A stretch of 42,449 nucleotides of DNA from a virus. A program made the position numbers and the translations under genes. The notes beneath the pieces were generated by a model. That model was not told the DNA's origin. It ran no database searches and saw nothing but the letters and a program-made list of their open reading frames with translations. The stretch covers positions 1 to 42,449 of the IMG/VR virus record IMGVR_UViG_3300028837_003179. The stretch is one strand, 5' to 3'. Below, one piece after another: positions 31,493 through 40,271 of this stretch (position 1 is the stretch's first letter; each line of letters starts with the position of its first letter).

Positions 31493-32590
31493 TTACTCAT
31501 CCGTTAGCATTGGGAGTTTGCGAACACAGCGAAAATTCGCCTGATGATTTTCGTCAAGATAAAAAATGGTCTGACCGTTGTTGGATTCGGTCTCGGTCGC
31601 TCGCGGCAACCTCAATTCACCTTTAATAGCATTCAAAAGAAGAGACTTGAATTCATCGTCAGTCAGACCAGAAGAGTCAATGTTGTAGTTTTCAGCCATG
31701 TCCTTGAGGGACTCTGCCGTGCCGGTATTGACTGAAGCGAGAGCGTTCTCGTAGGTTTTTACGTTCAGCGGCAACAGCCACAACATATAATCGTCAGATA
31801 TCACTCCCCTGGGATATGTGGTCCATTCGGCAAAGGGAAAATTAAGTTGGCTGGCAAGTGATTCGTTTTTCATGAGCAGATAGAAATCTTTCAAAGTCGG
31901 AACCTCGCCGCCTACGTCATTGGCGCAGGTTGCTTGAGCTTCGTCCAGCTCGTTAGCTCCGAAGAAATTTTTGCCGATCAGCATCCTGTATGATTCTCCG
32001 TCTTCGGTCACGGAGGTCATGAGATAGGCGTCCTGTAGTTTAGTGCCAGTTCTCATATAGAACTGGTCGGCAGCCACGCTTTGGAAGAAGGGGTCCGTAT
32101 TGTCAAGGCCGGTGATGTCTTTGATTTTATCGACGGCGTCAGCAACCATATCCATGGTATTCAGCCAGCGGAGTGCTTTTTTGTGAAAAGAGACTCCGCC
32201 CAACTCTAACGCTACAAGTCCAAAAAACAACATTCCGGAAAACATCAGAGAGCGAGCTACAAAACGCTGCCAGCTCAGATTACTCCAGAAACCTCTTCCC
32301 GGCAGCATACCCAGCCAGAACGTAAAAGTGAAGAGAGCAAGGAATCCGGAAAACATTCCGGAAAAAATGTTTCTGGCATGCGGGGATAGAGTCAGACTGA
32401 CGGTTTCTCCGACGCATGAAGCCGAGAACACTATATCGTATTGTCCCGCTCCTGTTTTTTGGGCTGTGGCGGGCGGCAAATTACGAGGATTGGTAATTGT
32501 CACCACTGGCGAATCTCCGAAATCTCTACCGACTGCGACGCTCACTCTCAGAGTCGGCGGCACTTTCAACCCTTTATATGTAATATCCAT
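31493..32590 (-). CDS. Membrane-anchored protein with FGE / C-type-lectin-like domain
   Basis: This is a 365-residue protein. The N-terminal ~75 residues are beta-rich (PPTLRVSVAVGRDF, GAGQYDIVFSASCVGETVSL). Two membrane segments follow at about 75-97 (FSGFLALFTFTFWLGMLPG) and 112-132 (LMFSGMLFFGLVALELGG). The C-terminal ~180 residues have the marks of a formylglycine-generating-enzyme/C-type-lectin fold: ELDEAQATCANDVGGEVPTL with a KDFYLL helix, WTTYPRGVISDDYMLWL, and the closing NFRCVRKLP. This fold serves in phage and bacterial binding proteins. It lies right after the large terminase, and with its membrane anchor it looks like host-surface cargo rather than virion. The RBS GAGG precedes the start. 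Confidence 0.6.
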   Translation of the reverse strand: MDITYKGLKVPPTLRVSVAVGRDFGDSPVVTITNPRNLPPATAQKTGAGQYDIVFSASCVGETVSLTLSPHARNIFSGMFSGFLALFTFTFWLGMLPGRGFWSNLSWQRFVARSLMFSGMLFFGLVALELGGVSFHKKALRWLNTMDMVADAVDKIKDITGLDNTDPFFQSVAADQFYMRTGTKLQDAYLMTSVTEDGESYRMLIGKNFFGANELDEAQATCANDVGGEVPTLKDFYLLMKNESLASQLNFPFAEWTTYPRGVISDDYMLWLLPLNVKTYENALASVNTGTAESLKDMAENYNIDSSGLTDDEFKSLLLNAIKGELRLPRATETESNNGQTIFYLDENHQANFRCVRKLPMLTDE

Positions 32591-32591
32591 G

Positions 32592-34001
32592 TTACCTCTG
32601 TATTAATTTAGCGTTTTTTGGCTTGCGCTTTGCGGCCATGATTTGAACGATTGAACGTCGGGAATGATTCATTTTACAGGCCCCGGCCAAAGCCTGAATA
32701 TCGGCCTCCCTTTTATCCCGGCCGGAACCGGTATAATTGCGGCAAGCCTCAAGGAAATTGGTAGTTTGTTCGTTTTCGACAATGAGTAATTTTCCGGCTT
32801 CAGCGTCCGGCGTGAATGCTATCGGATCAGGGGCGGGATAGCCCTTCAGTTTATTGGTTTTGGTGCGGCATTGCATGACTTGTCTATAGAGATCGGACTT
32901 TTTATGTCCGCCGACTCTGGTCACGCCTGTGGGATTATCGATACTCCTGATTTTTGAAAGGCACGTTGGCCAGTCTTCGCTAAAATATTCCATATCAATA
33001 ATATATTTAGTATTATTGTTGTCCTTAGCTAAGCCACAGTAACAATTATTTTTATCGATTGTATTCTTTGCCAGTTCTCCCAGCCGGCAAAAAGCAACTT
33101 TTTTGAGATCAGAGGGAAGGTCTGCCTTGTTGATTTTCTTGAACCATTTGGGTTTGATGATCCCGCCTTCGGCATTAATGGGAATTTGCTGATAAACGGC
33201 GTTGAAATCGGCTTCTCCCATTTCCAGACGCACGGACATTAGTTGTTGCGGCGTATGTTTGTATGGCCAGAGGGATTCCCCTATTCCACGAGGATCCAGG
33301 GGATGTTTTACTTTCAGGGCTTCTTTAGTCATCAGGGATGGAAAAGTCATTCTTTCGTAGTACCTGGCTGTGTCCGGATGCAATTCCATGAGACGAACGG
33401 CACGGCCAATAACATCGTCGTTATGCCAGCGTTTAAAAAACAACAAAATGCGGCCGTTAGGAGAAAGTCTGGGAATTGCTACTTTCGTGAACCATTTCCA
33501 AGTTGATTCTCTGATCGTCGGACTCATGGCCTCTTCATCGTTTTTGAAAAGATCGTCGCAGATCAGAAAATCAAATCCTTTGCCGTCGATTGGTCCGCCT
33601 CTACCAGTAGCCAGATAGATTCCGCCCAGCGAGTTTTCCCATTGATAAAGGCCACGCTGGGACATGGGGACGGTCAGATCATTATTTTCGAGTTTGTAGC
33701 GTTCGGAACGCATGACTTTCTTGGCTTTTGCGCTCTTGTCTTTGGACAGTTCGTAACCGTAAGTAGTGTAGGCTATTTTTGCCGTAGGGTATTGTTTAAA
33801 AATATAACCGGGAATCATTTCCGCGCCCGGGACGCTTTTTCCGTATTGCGGCGGGGCTTCTATTATCTGGTTGGGGATTCTGCCGTGTACCCATTCGTTT
33901 AAATACCATGACTGGACATTATGATGCCAGTTCACCTGATAGACGCCAGGAAAGTGCGCCTGGATGAATTCTAGGTATGGGTTTGTTTCGGGTATTTTCA
34001 T
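32592..34001 (-). CDS. terL: Large terminase subunit (packaging ATPase)
   Basis: This 469-residue protein has the ATPase motifs of TerL: Walker A-like APPQYGKS (residues 49-56), Walker B DFLICDD (about 144-150), the coupling motif ILLFFKRWHND (about 184-194), and VYQQIPINAEGGIIKPKWF at the domain boundary. The C-terminal nuclease part is odd. Where the first catalytic Asp is expected I read KVAFCRLGELAKNT, with no acidic residue in the usual place, while the last motif (RDKREADIQALAGA) is partly kept. The enzyme cuts and translocates DNA into proheads. No small subunit gene was recognised. Confidence 0.82.
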   Translation of the reverse strand: MKIPETNPYLEFIQAHFPGVYQVNWHHNVQSWYLNEWVHGRIPNQIIEAPPQYGKSVPGAEMIPGYIFKQYPTAKIAYTTYGYELSKDKSAKAKKVMRSERYKLENNDLTVPMSQRGLYQWENSLGGIYLATGRGGPIDGKGFDFLICDDLFKNDEEAMSPTIRESTWKWFTKVAIPRLSPNGRILLFFKRWHNDDVIGRAVRLMELHPDTARYYERMTFPSLMTKEALKVKHPLDPRGIGESLWPYKHTPQQLMSVRLEMGEADFNAVYQQIPINAEGGIIKPKWFKKINKADLPSDLKKVAFCRLGELAKNTIDKNNCYCGLAKDNNNTKYIIDMEYFSEDWPTCLSKIRSIDNPTGVTRVGGHKKSDLYRQVMQCRTKTNKLKGYPAPDPIAFTPDAEAGKLLIVENEQTTNFLEACRNYTGSGRDKREADIQALAGACKMNHSRRSIVQIMAAKRKPKNAKLIQR

Positions 34002-34002
34002 T

Positions 34003-34860
34003 TCAGTAAATGCCTAAGTCTCTGAGCATCCATTGCGCGTAGAAAACTATCTGAGCGCTGCCCATATTGATGTATTCCAGGTAATCGTCAGTATTGTTAT
34101 TAGCGATCATATAGCGAACGTTACCGCCGAGTTTAACATCTGTCCAGATATATTCAATAAACATGTCAAACAACATCGCTGTGTTGTTGTCATAGCTCTG
34201 ATTTTGCATTCCTGACGAATCGCTATATTCGGCTTCGACCTCTACTCTGCCTACTCCAAATCTACCTCCCAATATCCATTTTGGGGACAGATGAGCGTTG
34301 ATGGCAACGTAGGGCATGTAGGCCGTGTACTTTAGTCTGTCTAGTGATCCAGGCTCTGCTATTGAATGAGCGTCGCCGCTGGCGTCGGTGTAGGAGACGT
34401 TTTTAAAATCTCGACCGCCGGTTTTTGAAAATTGTTGCCAGAGGACACCGAAGGACAGGCTTTTATTCAGATAGTATTCCCAGGCAGCGCCGTTGATGAA
34501 TAGGCGTTCCGGCATTCCCGGCGTGTCGAATTGATAGGCTCCGGGGATAATCCAGGGAGCTATTTCTAGTCTGACTTGGTGTTTGGCGACTATAGGTTTT
34601 TCTGTTTCAGAGGTGGATAGTTCGTCGGGAGTTTCTGGTTCTGTTGTGGGAGCGGTAAAGACATTTATATTGCTCTTCCCAGCGCCGGGACCGCTGTTAG
34701 TTGTTAGGGGAGGAGTTTTTTTGTTGTTGGATGAGCAGTCACTGAATGAACTGCCTGTGCCGTAAACGGGAACTGAACCTATGCAGTCAGCGAAGAGGGA
34801 GGCGGGAAAAGTCATGCAACAAATCACAATAAATAAAAAAGGAAAATGAAAAATTTTCAT
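34003..34860 (-). CDS. Outer-membrane beta-barrel-like protein
   Basis: This 285-residue protein has a signal peptide (MKIFHFPFLFIVICCMTFPA, then SLFADC) followed by a low-complexity region rich in Ser, Thr, Pro and Glu. Paired amphipathic strands with aromatic residues follow: KSLSFGVLWQQFSKTG, TAYMPYVAINAHLSPKWILG, GRFGVGRVEVEAEYS and FDMFIEYIWTDVKLGG. The C-terminal strand is IVFYAQWMLRDLGIY. This is the pattern of small outer-membrane barrels (OmpA/opacity-like). It is set between portal and terminase, where no virion gene would be expected to have a signal peptide. It is likely a conversion protein changing receptors on the lysogen. Confidence 0.62.
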   Translation of the reverse strand: MKIFHFPFLFIVICCMTFPASLFADCIGSVPVYGTGSSFSDCSSNNKKTPPLTTNSGPGAGKSNINVFTAPTTEPETPDELSTSETEKPIVAKHQVRLEIAPWIIPGAYQFDTPGMPERLFINGAAWEYYLNKSLSFGVLWQQFSKTGGRDFKNVSYTDASGDAHSIAEPGSLDRLKYTAYMPYVAINAHLSPKWILGGRFGVGRVEVEAEYSDSSGMQNQSYDNNTAMLFDMFIEYIWTDVKLGGNVRYMIANNNTDDYLEYINMGSAQIVFYAQWMLRDLGIY

Positions 34861-34981
34861 GATGCTCCGCTACTGCATAAGTGTGGATGTTTTCCGCTGC
34901 GCGGTAATAAATGTAATGAGTTTGAGTTTTTCTCTGTCATTTATTGATCACCGCGAAGACGGAAGGCTGATATTTTATTTG

Positions 34982-35014
34982 GTCCGTTTGGATTCCCGCC
35001 TTCGCGGGAATGAC
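34982..35014. repeat. dRS3-like palindromic repeat
   Basis: GTCCGTTTGGATTCCCGCCT-type copy (here CCTTCGCGGGAA) between portal and outer-membrane protein genes. Confidence 0.85.
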
Positions 35015-35033
35015 GATGGTTTGTGAATAATTG

Positions 35034-36368
35034 TTACTCTGGGTTGCCTGCTCGTTTTTGTTCATTGCTGATTTCGATGGATTCCGCTTCGGCGTTGGTT
35101 TTTCGGATGTCTGCCACTTCTTTATCGCCTGCTTCATGGACTGGTGGCCATTTGAGAACCAGGTCATCGAAATTAACGTTGGCTATAATGCAAGCCAAGC
35201 GCATGTCGTCTTCTATAACCGGCTGCGCTTTCTCTGTTTGAAATGTCTCCACTTGATCAGTCCAGTTGATTCTATCATATTTTCCGGAGCTGGACCCCAG
35301 TGTCCCGGTCATGTGTCCGAATAGTTGTGATTTCGGCATATGAGCGGCGGCGGCTGCATGATCCATGAGGATGCTGATGCTTTGCGGTAAGCCGGTGATG
35401 GGAGTTGATATTTTTTTTAGGTCTTCTCCTGGGCCTATGACCGACGTCTTATGAATGTTGCTCTGAGCGTTGGCCATGCTGACGCGATAATTCAGCTCCT
35501 CTTCGTTTTCTTCAAGGAGGTCCTCCATGTCTTCAATCTGAAGGACTTTTACTACAAAATCTTGAATTGTTGCGGATAAGCTCTGAATGCTAGATCCATA
35601 ATCCTTTAACGCCTCTTCTACCAGTTCTACGATGCTCTGTCCTGAATCCCAAGTGCGAACTTTCATGTGATCGGGCAGATATCCGCCATCCATCCAGCTC
35701 AGGCGGCTATGATGGACTTGATAGGTATTCTGACCAGTCATATGATAGGAAATTTCAAACGCCTGGTAGATCCACGGTTTTTTGAAAGTCTTCAGGTTAT
35801 TGGGATCAGTGTAAAATTGCCAAGGCCGACAATAAAAACGTCCTATAATAATGACTCGATCAAGACCTTTGGCCATTTGTTCATTGACGGGCAAGCCAGT
35901 CGGCAAGCCATCGTCTATGAAATTGATTTTAGCAGCACCGCCGTAGAGTCTCGACTGATAGCCTAGATGTTTCGTTTTTGTTGCAGTTTCCCACTGTTTG
36001 AGCAGTTTCGAAACTTCTTCAGCTCCCTTTTCGTTTTTTTCGCTTTCGATTATAAATCCCCGCTGCAAAGCGGCGTTTGGAAGTTCTTCGACAACTCTTC
36101 TTGCTAGCCAGTTTTTGTAAAGAGAGTCTAGTTGTTGAACCGAAAGAAAATTACCGAATTGGTAAAACGTCGAGGCCATGGGATCAACGCCAGCCATTCC
36201 GTAGCCGCTGACTGGATTTTCCCATGCGTCGGTCGCTATCATGGAACCAGATGATCTGCGTTTGCGTCGGACGGAGCTAGATAATGATCTGACAACAGGA
36301 ACGGCAGGACGCTGTTCCTGTTGTCCGGTGATCATTGATGTTTGCCAGTCTGTATTCATTTTATTCAT
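35034..36368 (-). CDS. Phage portal protein (DUF1073 / HI1409 family)
   Basis: This 444-residue protein has SVQQLDSLYKNWLARRVVEE then LPNAALQRGFIIESEKNEKG, the recognisable start of DUF1073 portal proteins. RVIIIGRFYCRPWQFYTDPN and YQAFEISYHMTGQNTYQVHH are in the middle. The clip and crown end holds KKISTPITGLPQSISILMDH and SQLFGHMTGTLGSSSGKYDR. Members are often slightly longer. It forms the dodecameric gate for DNA at one vertex of the head. It is the first gene of the late operon. Promoter and operator sequences lie within the 130-150 bases upstream. Confidence 0.8.
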   Translation of the reverse strand: MNKMNTDWQTSMITGQQEQRPAVPVVRSLSSSVRRKRRSSGSMIATDAWENPVSGYGMAGVDPMASTFYQFGNFLSVQQLDSLYKNWLARRVVEELPNAALQRGFIIESEKNEKGAEEVSKLLKQWETATKTKHLGYQSRLYGGAAKINFIDDGLPTGLPVNEQMAKGLDRVIIIGRFYCRPWQFYTDPNNLKTFKKPWIYQAFEISYHMTGQNTYQVHHSRLSWMDGGYLPDHMKVRTWDSGQSIVELVEEALKDYGSSIQSLSATIQDFVVKVLQIEDMEDLLEENEEELNYRVSMANAQSNIHKTSVIGPGEDLKKISTPITGLPQSISILMDHAAAAAHMPKSQLFGHMTGTLGSSSGKYDRINWTDQVETFQTEKAQPVIEDDMRLACIIANVNFDDLVLKWPPVHEAGDKEVADIRKTNAEAESIEISNEQKRAGNPE

Positions 36369-36689
36369 AACGCAAAAAAGCCCTGAGATTTTCTAGTGAT
36401 GTCACAAAAAATCGGCTGTCGGGCCGAAAAAGAAAATCGTCGGGCTCGCTAGATTATCTCGTCGAAGATAATTTTTTATGTAATTTTCTATAAGATTATA
36501 TTGCGTCAACGCGAATAGCAAGCGAAAAAAGCATTTTATATGTTAAGTAATTATAAAAAAAACTTGTTTTTGTTTTTTACTTGCGTTAACGTGAGGACAT
36601 CAATATAAAAAAAATACGTTTGGATTCCCGCCTACGCGGGAATGACCGGAGTAAAACAGAATAATACTAAAAATAAAAAGCAAAAAAAA
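36369..36689. promoter_or_regulatory. Divergent promoter/operator region between the late operon and replication genes
   Basis: Two copies of the partly palindromic site TTGCGTYAACGYGA lie at 36501-36514 and 36581-36594. The first touches a minus-strand TATAAT (36500-36495) with TTGCTA upstream, directed to the portal and late genes. The second contains TTGCGT (36581-36586), 17 bases from TATAAA (36604-36609), directed to the HTH gene and the primase-helicase. A hairpin ATTATCT/AGATAAT followed by T6 (36453-36477) lies between the leftward promoter and the portal start. A dRS3-like repeat is at 36617-36647. The site layout suggests one repressor controlling both directions. Confidence 0.6.
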
Positions 36690-36887
36690 ATGGACTTCAT
36701 TGATTCAAGGGAGGCGAGCAAAATTTTAGACTGCACTCCATCGAATATCAGATTGCTATGTTCTTCCAAGGAAAAAAGAGAAATTCTGGGAGCTACAAAA
36801 ATGGGAAAATTCTGGATATTCAAAAAAAGTAACGTAGAGGAATATGCAATAGAGCGGGAAGAGCAGAAGAAGAAGTACGAAAATTAA
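36690..36887 (+). CDS. Small helix-turn-helix (excisionase/MerR-like) protein
   Basis: This 65-residue protein from ATG 36690 begins MDFIDSREASKILDCTPSNI, then RLLCSSKEKREILGATKMGK, then FWIFKKSNVEEYAIEREE. This is the typical winged helix of excisionase-like regulators (S/T-x-x-E-A-A-x-x-L...). The ATG at 36642 would add a tail from the repeat and is not preferred. No good Shine-Dalgarno is seen. Lying in the control region directly before the replication gene, it probably regulates it. Confidence 0.6.
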   Translation: MDFIDSREASKILDCTPSNIRLLCSSKEKREILGATKMGKFWIFKKSNVEEYAIEREEQKKKYEN

Positions 36888-36969
36888 AAAAATATCAGGG
36901 AGGATTCCTGGGAAGAATCCTCGGCTGACAAACATCATATCGTGATTAGCATCAAACGATAACGTAATT

Positions 36970-39159
36970 ATGACACTATACAATACAGGTGGCAAGTCTC
37001 AAAGCGGCGAAGAGCGTTTCGGGCATATTATTGGATTGCTAAAGGACGCAACGGTTAATCACCACACAGCCAAGGCGTGTTGTCCGGCTCATGACGATGA
37101 TATGCCGTCGCTTGAAGTCAAGCTACATTCGGACGACAAAATCAGTCTCAAATGCTACAAAGGGTGCGACTACAGAGACATATTGGCATCAATTAATATC
37201 AAGCCTGTTTTCCTTTATCCCCCTACCCGCCAAAGACATTCTCAAAAACAATCATCCGCACAAAGCAACAAAAAAAGAATAGTTGCTGTCTATCAATATA
37301 AAAAATTAAACGGACATCCCGCATATCAATCCGTCAGGTTCGAGCCGAAGGATTTCCGGATGAGACAGGATGAAAAGACCTGGTCCATGAAGGACGTGAC
37401 CATGGTCCCCTACAATCTACCGGAAATTTCCAAGGCCATAAGTAAGGGAGAGCAAATATTATTCGTCGAGGGAGAGAAGGACGCTGACAACGGGATGAAG
37501 CTGGGCTTTCCAACTACCACCGTGGCCGGCGGAAATGGGAAGTGGCGAGACGAGTACGCTCAATATTTTAAAGATGCTGATCTGATATTTCTTCCGGACA
37601 ACGACGAGGCAGGCATCAGCGGAGCTCTGAGAATAGCCAAAAAGTTGCGCAACATCGCCAGGAGAATACGTTTTTTGACTCTGCCTGTAGATTTAAAAGG
37701 TGATTTATCGGACTGGATCAAAGCAGGCGGGGACAAACGGCAGTTGCGGGAGTTGATTTTTTTAGAGGGAACGTTTCTGGATGAAGCTCTGCTGGCGTAC
37801 AAACTCAACAAAAAACATGCTGTGATTATGGTACAGGGCAAGCTGGCGGTAATGAACGAGGAATATAGTCCGGCTTTCAATCGAAACGAAATAACATTAT
37901 CGACAACAGATCATTTTCAAGGCAGATACGACAATAAAAAAACGATAATCACTCGCTGGAAAAAAGACACAAAAGACGACGAGGGCAAGAAGGCTAAAAA
38001 AATTAACGAATTAACGAAGTTTGGCAAAATAATCCCAAAGGAGCTGACAATGGGATATAGCGCAAAAAATAAAATGCTGCCAGATGGCAAAACATGGATA
38101 GAATCACCTCAGCGCAGGCAATACAACGGATTTTTCTTTGACCCTGACAAACCGAATGAAGTAAAAAAATATTACAATTTATGGAGGGGTTTCGGAGTGA
38201 AGGAAAAGGAAGGAAACTGTTCATTATTTTACCGACACATCTTTGAAGTCCTTGCAAATAATGACGAAAAAATTGCCGAGTATATAATGGACTGGATGGC
38301 GGATGCGTTACAAAATTTAACGAAACGCCCAGGAGTAGCATTAGCAATGAGAGGAGGCCAGGCAGCTGGAAAGGGGACATTCGCTAATATTTTTGGGCAT
38401 CTCTACGGGCAACATTACATGGAAGTATCCGATGTCAAGCATGTTGTCGGCTCATTTAACGCTCATCTCAAAGATTGTTTAATGTTGTTTACCGACGAAG
38501 CGTTTTTTGCGGGAGACAAAAAGCAAGCGTCTATTTTAAAAAATCTCATAACAGACCCGACAAGACCGGTAGAATTCAAGGGAAAAGATGTTCTTTCAAT
38601 GAAAAATTATACCCGAGTTATTATGGCGTCAAATCAACAATGGATAGCACCCTTGGATAAAGACGACCGACGATTTTTTGTTATTGACGTCAGCGACAAA
38701 CACAAAAAGAACCCGCCGTATTTTAAAGCGCTATACAGGCAGATGGAGAAGGAAGGCGGGTACGAAGCATTGTTGCACGATTTATTACAAAGGGACATCA
38801 GCAAGGTGGAAATTAGAGATTTCCCAGTCACCCAGGCGATCATAGATAACAAGTTGGAATCGCTAGATACTATTGGACAGTGGGTATATGAGAATTTGAT
38901 GAGCGGTGAACTATACGAGATGGCGACCGTAGAGGAGGTGAATATCAAGCAAATGTATCATCGCTATAAAGAGTCGTGCGGGAAGTCCTGGCCAGTCAGC
39001 ACCAACGGCTGGCGCAGAGAGATGAGAAAGTTTTTTCCGCATGTCCAGACCCGGCAGAAATATACTGAAGGTGGTCGACACTATGTGTTTGAGTCGTTGG
39101 AAAAGTGCAGGCAGGAGTTTGAAGAGCGGATGCATGCGAAGATTGACTGGAATGAGTAG
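36970..39159 (+). CDS. repA: Replication primase-helicase (CHC2-type zinc finger, TOPRIM, SF3-like helicase)
   Basis: This 729-residue protein has three domains. A zinc finger is formed by CCPAH (Cys37/38, His41) and CYKGC (Cys62, Cys66). A TOPRIM primase region follows with ILFVEGEKDADNG (Glu168) and IFLPDNDEAG (Asp210, Asp212). The helicase domain has Walker A GGQAAGKGTF (about 462-471), Walker B LMLFTDEAFF and VIMASNQQW as sensor. This is the layout of plasmid and phage replication proteins that prime and unwind at their own origin, and it may correspond to RepA of N15-type phages. The ATG lacks a strong Shine-Dalgarno. It is the only large rightward gene in the right half of the element. 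Confidence 0.85.
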   Translation: MTLYNTGGKSQSGEERFGHIIGLLKDATVNHHTAKACCPAHDDDMPSLEVKLHSDDKISLKCYKGCDYRDILASINIKPVFLYPPTRQRHSQKQSSAQSNKKRIVAVYQYKKLNGHPAYQSVRFEPKDFRMRQDEKTWSMKDVTMVPYNLPEISKAISKGEQILFVEGEKDADNGMKLGFPTTTVAGGNGKWRDEYAQYFKDADLIFLPDNDEAGISGALRIAKKLRNIARRIRFLTLPVDLKGDLSDWIKAGGDKRQLRELIFLEGTFLDEALLAYKLNKKHAVIMVQGKLAVMNEEYSPAFNRNEITLSTTDHFQGRYDNKKTIITRWKKDTKDDEGKKAKKINELTKFGKIIPKELTMGYSAKNKMLPDGKTWIESPQRRQYNGFFFDPDKPNEVKKYYNLWRGFGVKEKEGNCSLFYRHIFEVLANNDEKIAEYIMDWMADALQNLTKRPGVALAMRGGQAAGKGTFANIFGHLYGQHYMEVSDVKHVVGSFNAHLKDCLMLFTDEAFFAGDKKQASILKNLITDPTRPVEFKGKDVLSMKNYTRVIMASNQQWIAPLDKDDRRFFVIDVSDKHKKNPPYFKALYRQMEKEGGYEALLHDLLQRDISKVEIRDFPVTQAIIDNKLESLDTIGQWVYENLMSGELYEMATVEEVNIKQMYHRYKESCGKSWPVSTNGWRREMRKFFPHVQTRQKYTEGGRHYVFESLEKCRQEFEERMHAKIDWNE

Positions 39160-39164
39160 GAAGA

Positions 39165-39277
39165 TGGATTCCCGCTTTCGCGGGAATGACGGATGTTGAG
39201 GAAGGGGAAGGAAGATGGATTCCCGTCCCCGCTTTCGCGGGGATGACGTTCCTTCGCGGGAATTACGGAGGGGCTGG
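39165..39277. repeat. dRS3-like repeats at the end of the replication gene
   Basis: A copy at 39169-39190 and a CCCCGC variant at 39215-39247, plus partial GCGGGAATTACGG. They lie between convergent genes. Confidence 0.8.
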
Positions 39278-39311
39278 GAATGACGGAGGGGGAAGAGGAG
39301 GCGACGGAGAA

Positions 39312-40271
39312 TTATATCTCTACACGTTGAAGAGCGCTAAATTCGTCGTCAGTCGAGATATAGAGTTTGTGCTCTATGTTTTTATGTCGTTTATGGCAAG
39401 CTTCGCATTTCAGCCCGGTTGGTACGTCCCAGCGTAGCTCATTCTCTTTTCCATAATTTTCGTCTACATCTATAGTATCCTGCTCCAAGTCCTGCCTCAA
39501 CAGTACACAATAAAAACCACCGCCATATTCCTGATCGTCAAGAAACTGACATTGTTTAATCTCGGTTTCTCTGGTTTCATTGTCATATACGCCGACCGAA
39601 CAATAACGATAGAGGGTGATTTCAGTCATCGTTTCATTTCCGGGACCTGTTCTGATATGCATGAAGCCTCGGGCGGGCGGGAATATGACGCTATCGCCTT
39701 CAATGGCCTTCATTCCGTAGCTATCCGTGAATCCCAGCTCATATTTATCTGAGACTGGAGCCCATTTATGCATGAATTGAACGGCGTAATAGCGGCTAAT
39801 TTCCTCAAAAGTGAAGATATCGTCTGGATCATCGAACAGCAAAGGTTTGTTTTTGTCTGTATCGTAGTAGACGACGGCAATTTCAGTTTCCGGGTAGGGA
39901 TTGTGGTTCATTTTTGATTTTTTACGAGTAACGATATAGCCAGCCAGGTTCACCGCGATAACTAAGCCCTCCATATGCTGAAATTTTTCAATCAGAGAAA
40001 CAATCTCCCTGCAAGTTGCCATTCTAGTAAGTCCGCGCATTCTGATAGCTGTTTTGCCGAGCGATGCGTCGTAAGCGTCAGGATCGGTACGACCTAGGCG
40101 TTTAAGCTCCATTTCGCGTTCAATTTTGCACTGTTCGGTCCTCAATTTTTTATAATTAATGTCCCGGAGTTTGCTTTCGATGTTTTTTTTATCAGCCAGC
40201 AGTTTTTTCTGATGCTCAGTGTAAGCCTGAAGCTCTTCAGTCAATTTGTTTTTCTTGTCTTGGTAGTTCAT
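39312..40271 (-). CDS. Hypothetical protein with N-terminal coiled coil
   Basis: This 319-residue protein has residues 1-60 as a charged coiled coil (MNYQDKKNKLTEELQAYTEH and IEREMELKRLGR). The middle is beta-rich with YETEI/VVYYDTDKN and FTFEEISRYYAVQFM. Near the C-terminus the pairs CEACHKRHKNIEH suggest a small metal site. The Shine-Dalgarno AGGAG precedes the ATG, and the frame overlaps the HTH gene by 35 bases. No family was recognised. It may be a replication or immunity accessory. Confidence 0.55.
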   Translation of the reverse strand: MNYQDKKNKLTEELQAYTEHQKKLLADKKNIESKLRDINYKKLRTEQCKIEREMELKRLGRTDPDAYDASLGKTAIRMRGLTRMATCREIVSLIEKFQHMEGLVIAVNLAGYIVTRKKSKMNHNPYPETEIAVVYYDTDKNKPLLFDDPDDIFTFEEISRYYAVQFMHKWAPVSDKYELGFTDSYGMKAIEGDSVIFPPARGFMHIRTGPGNETMTEITLYRYCSVGVYDNETRETEIKQCQFLDDQEYGGGFYCVLLRQDLEQDTIDVDENYGKENELRWDVPTGLKCEACHKRHKNIEHKLYISTDDEFSALQRVEI

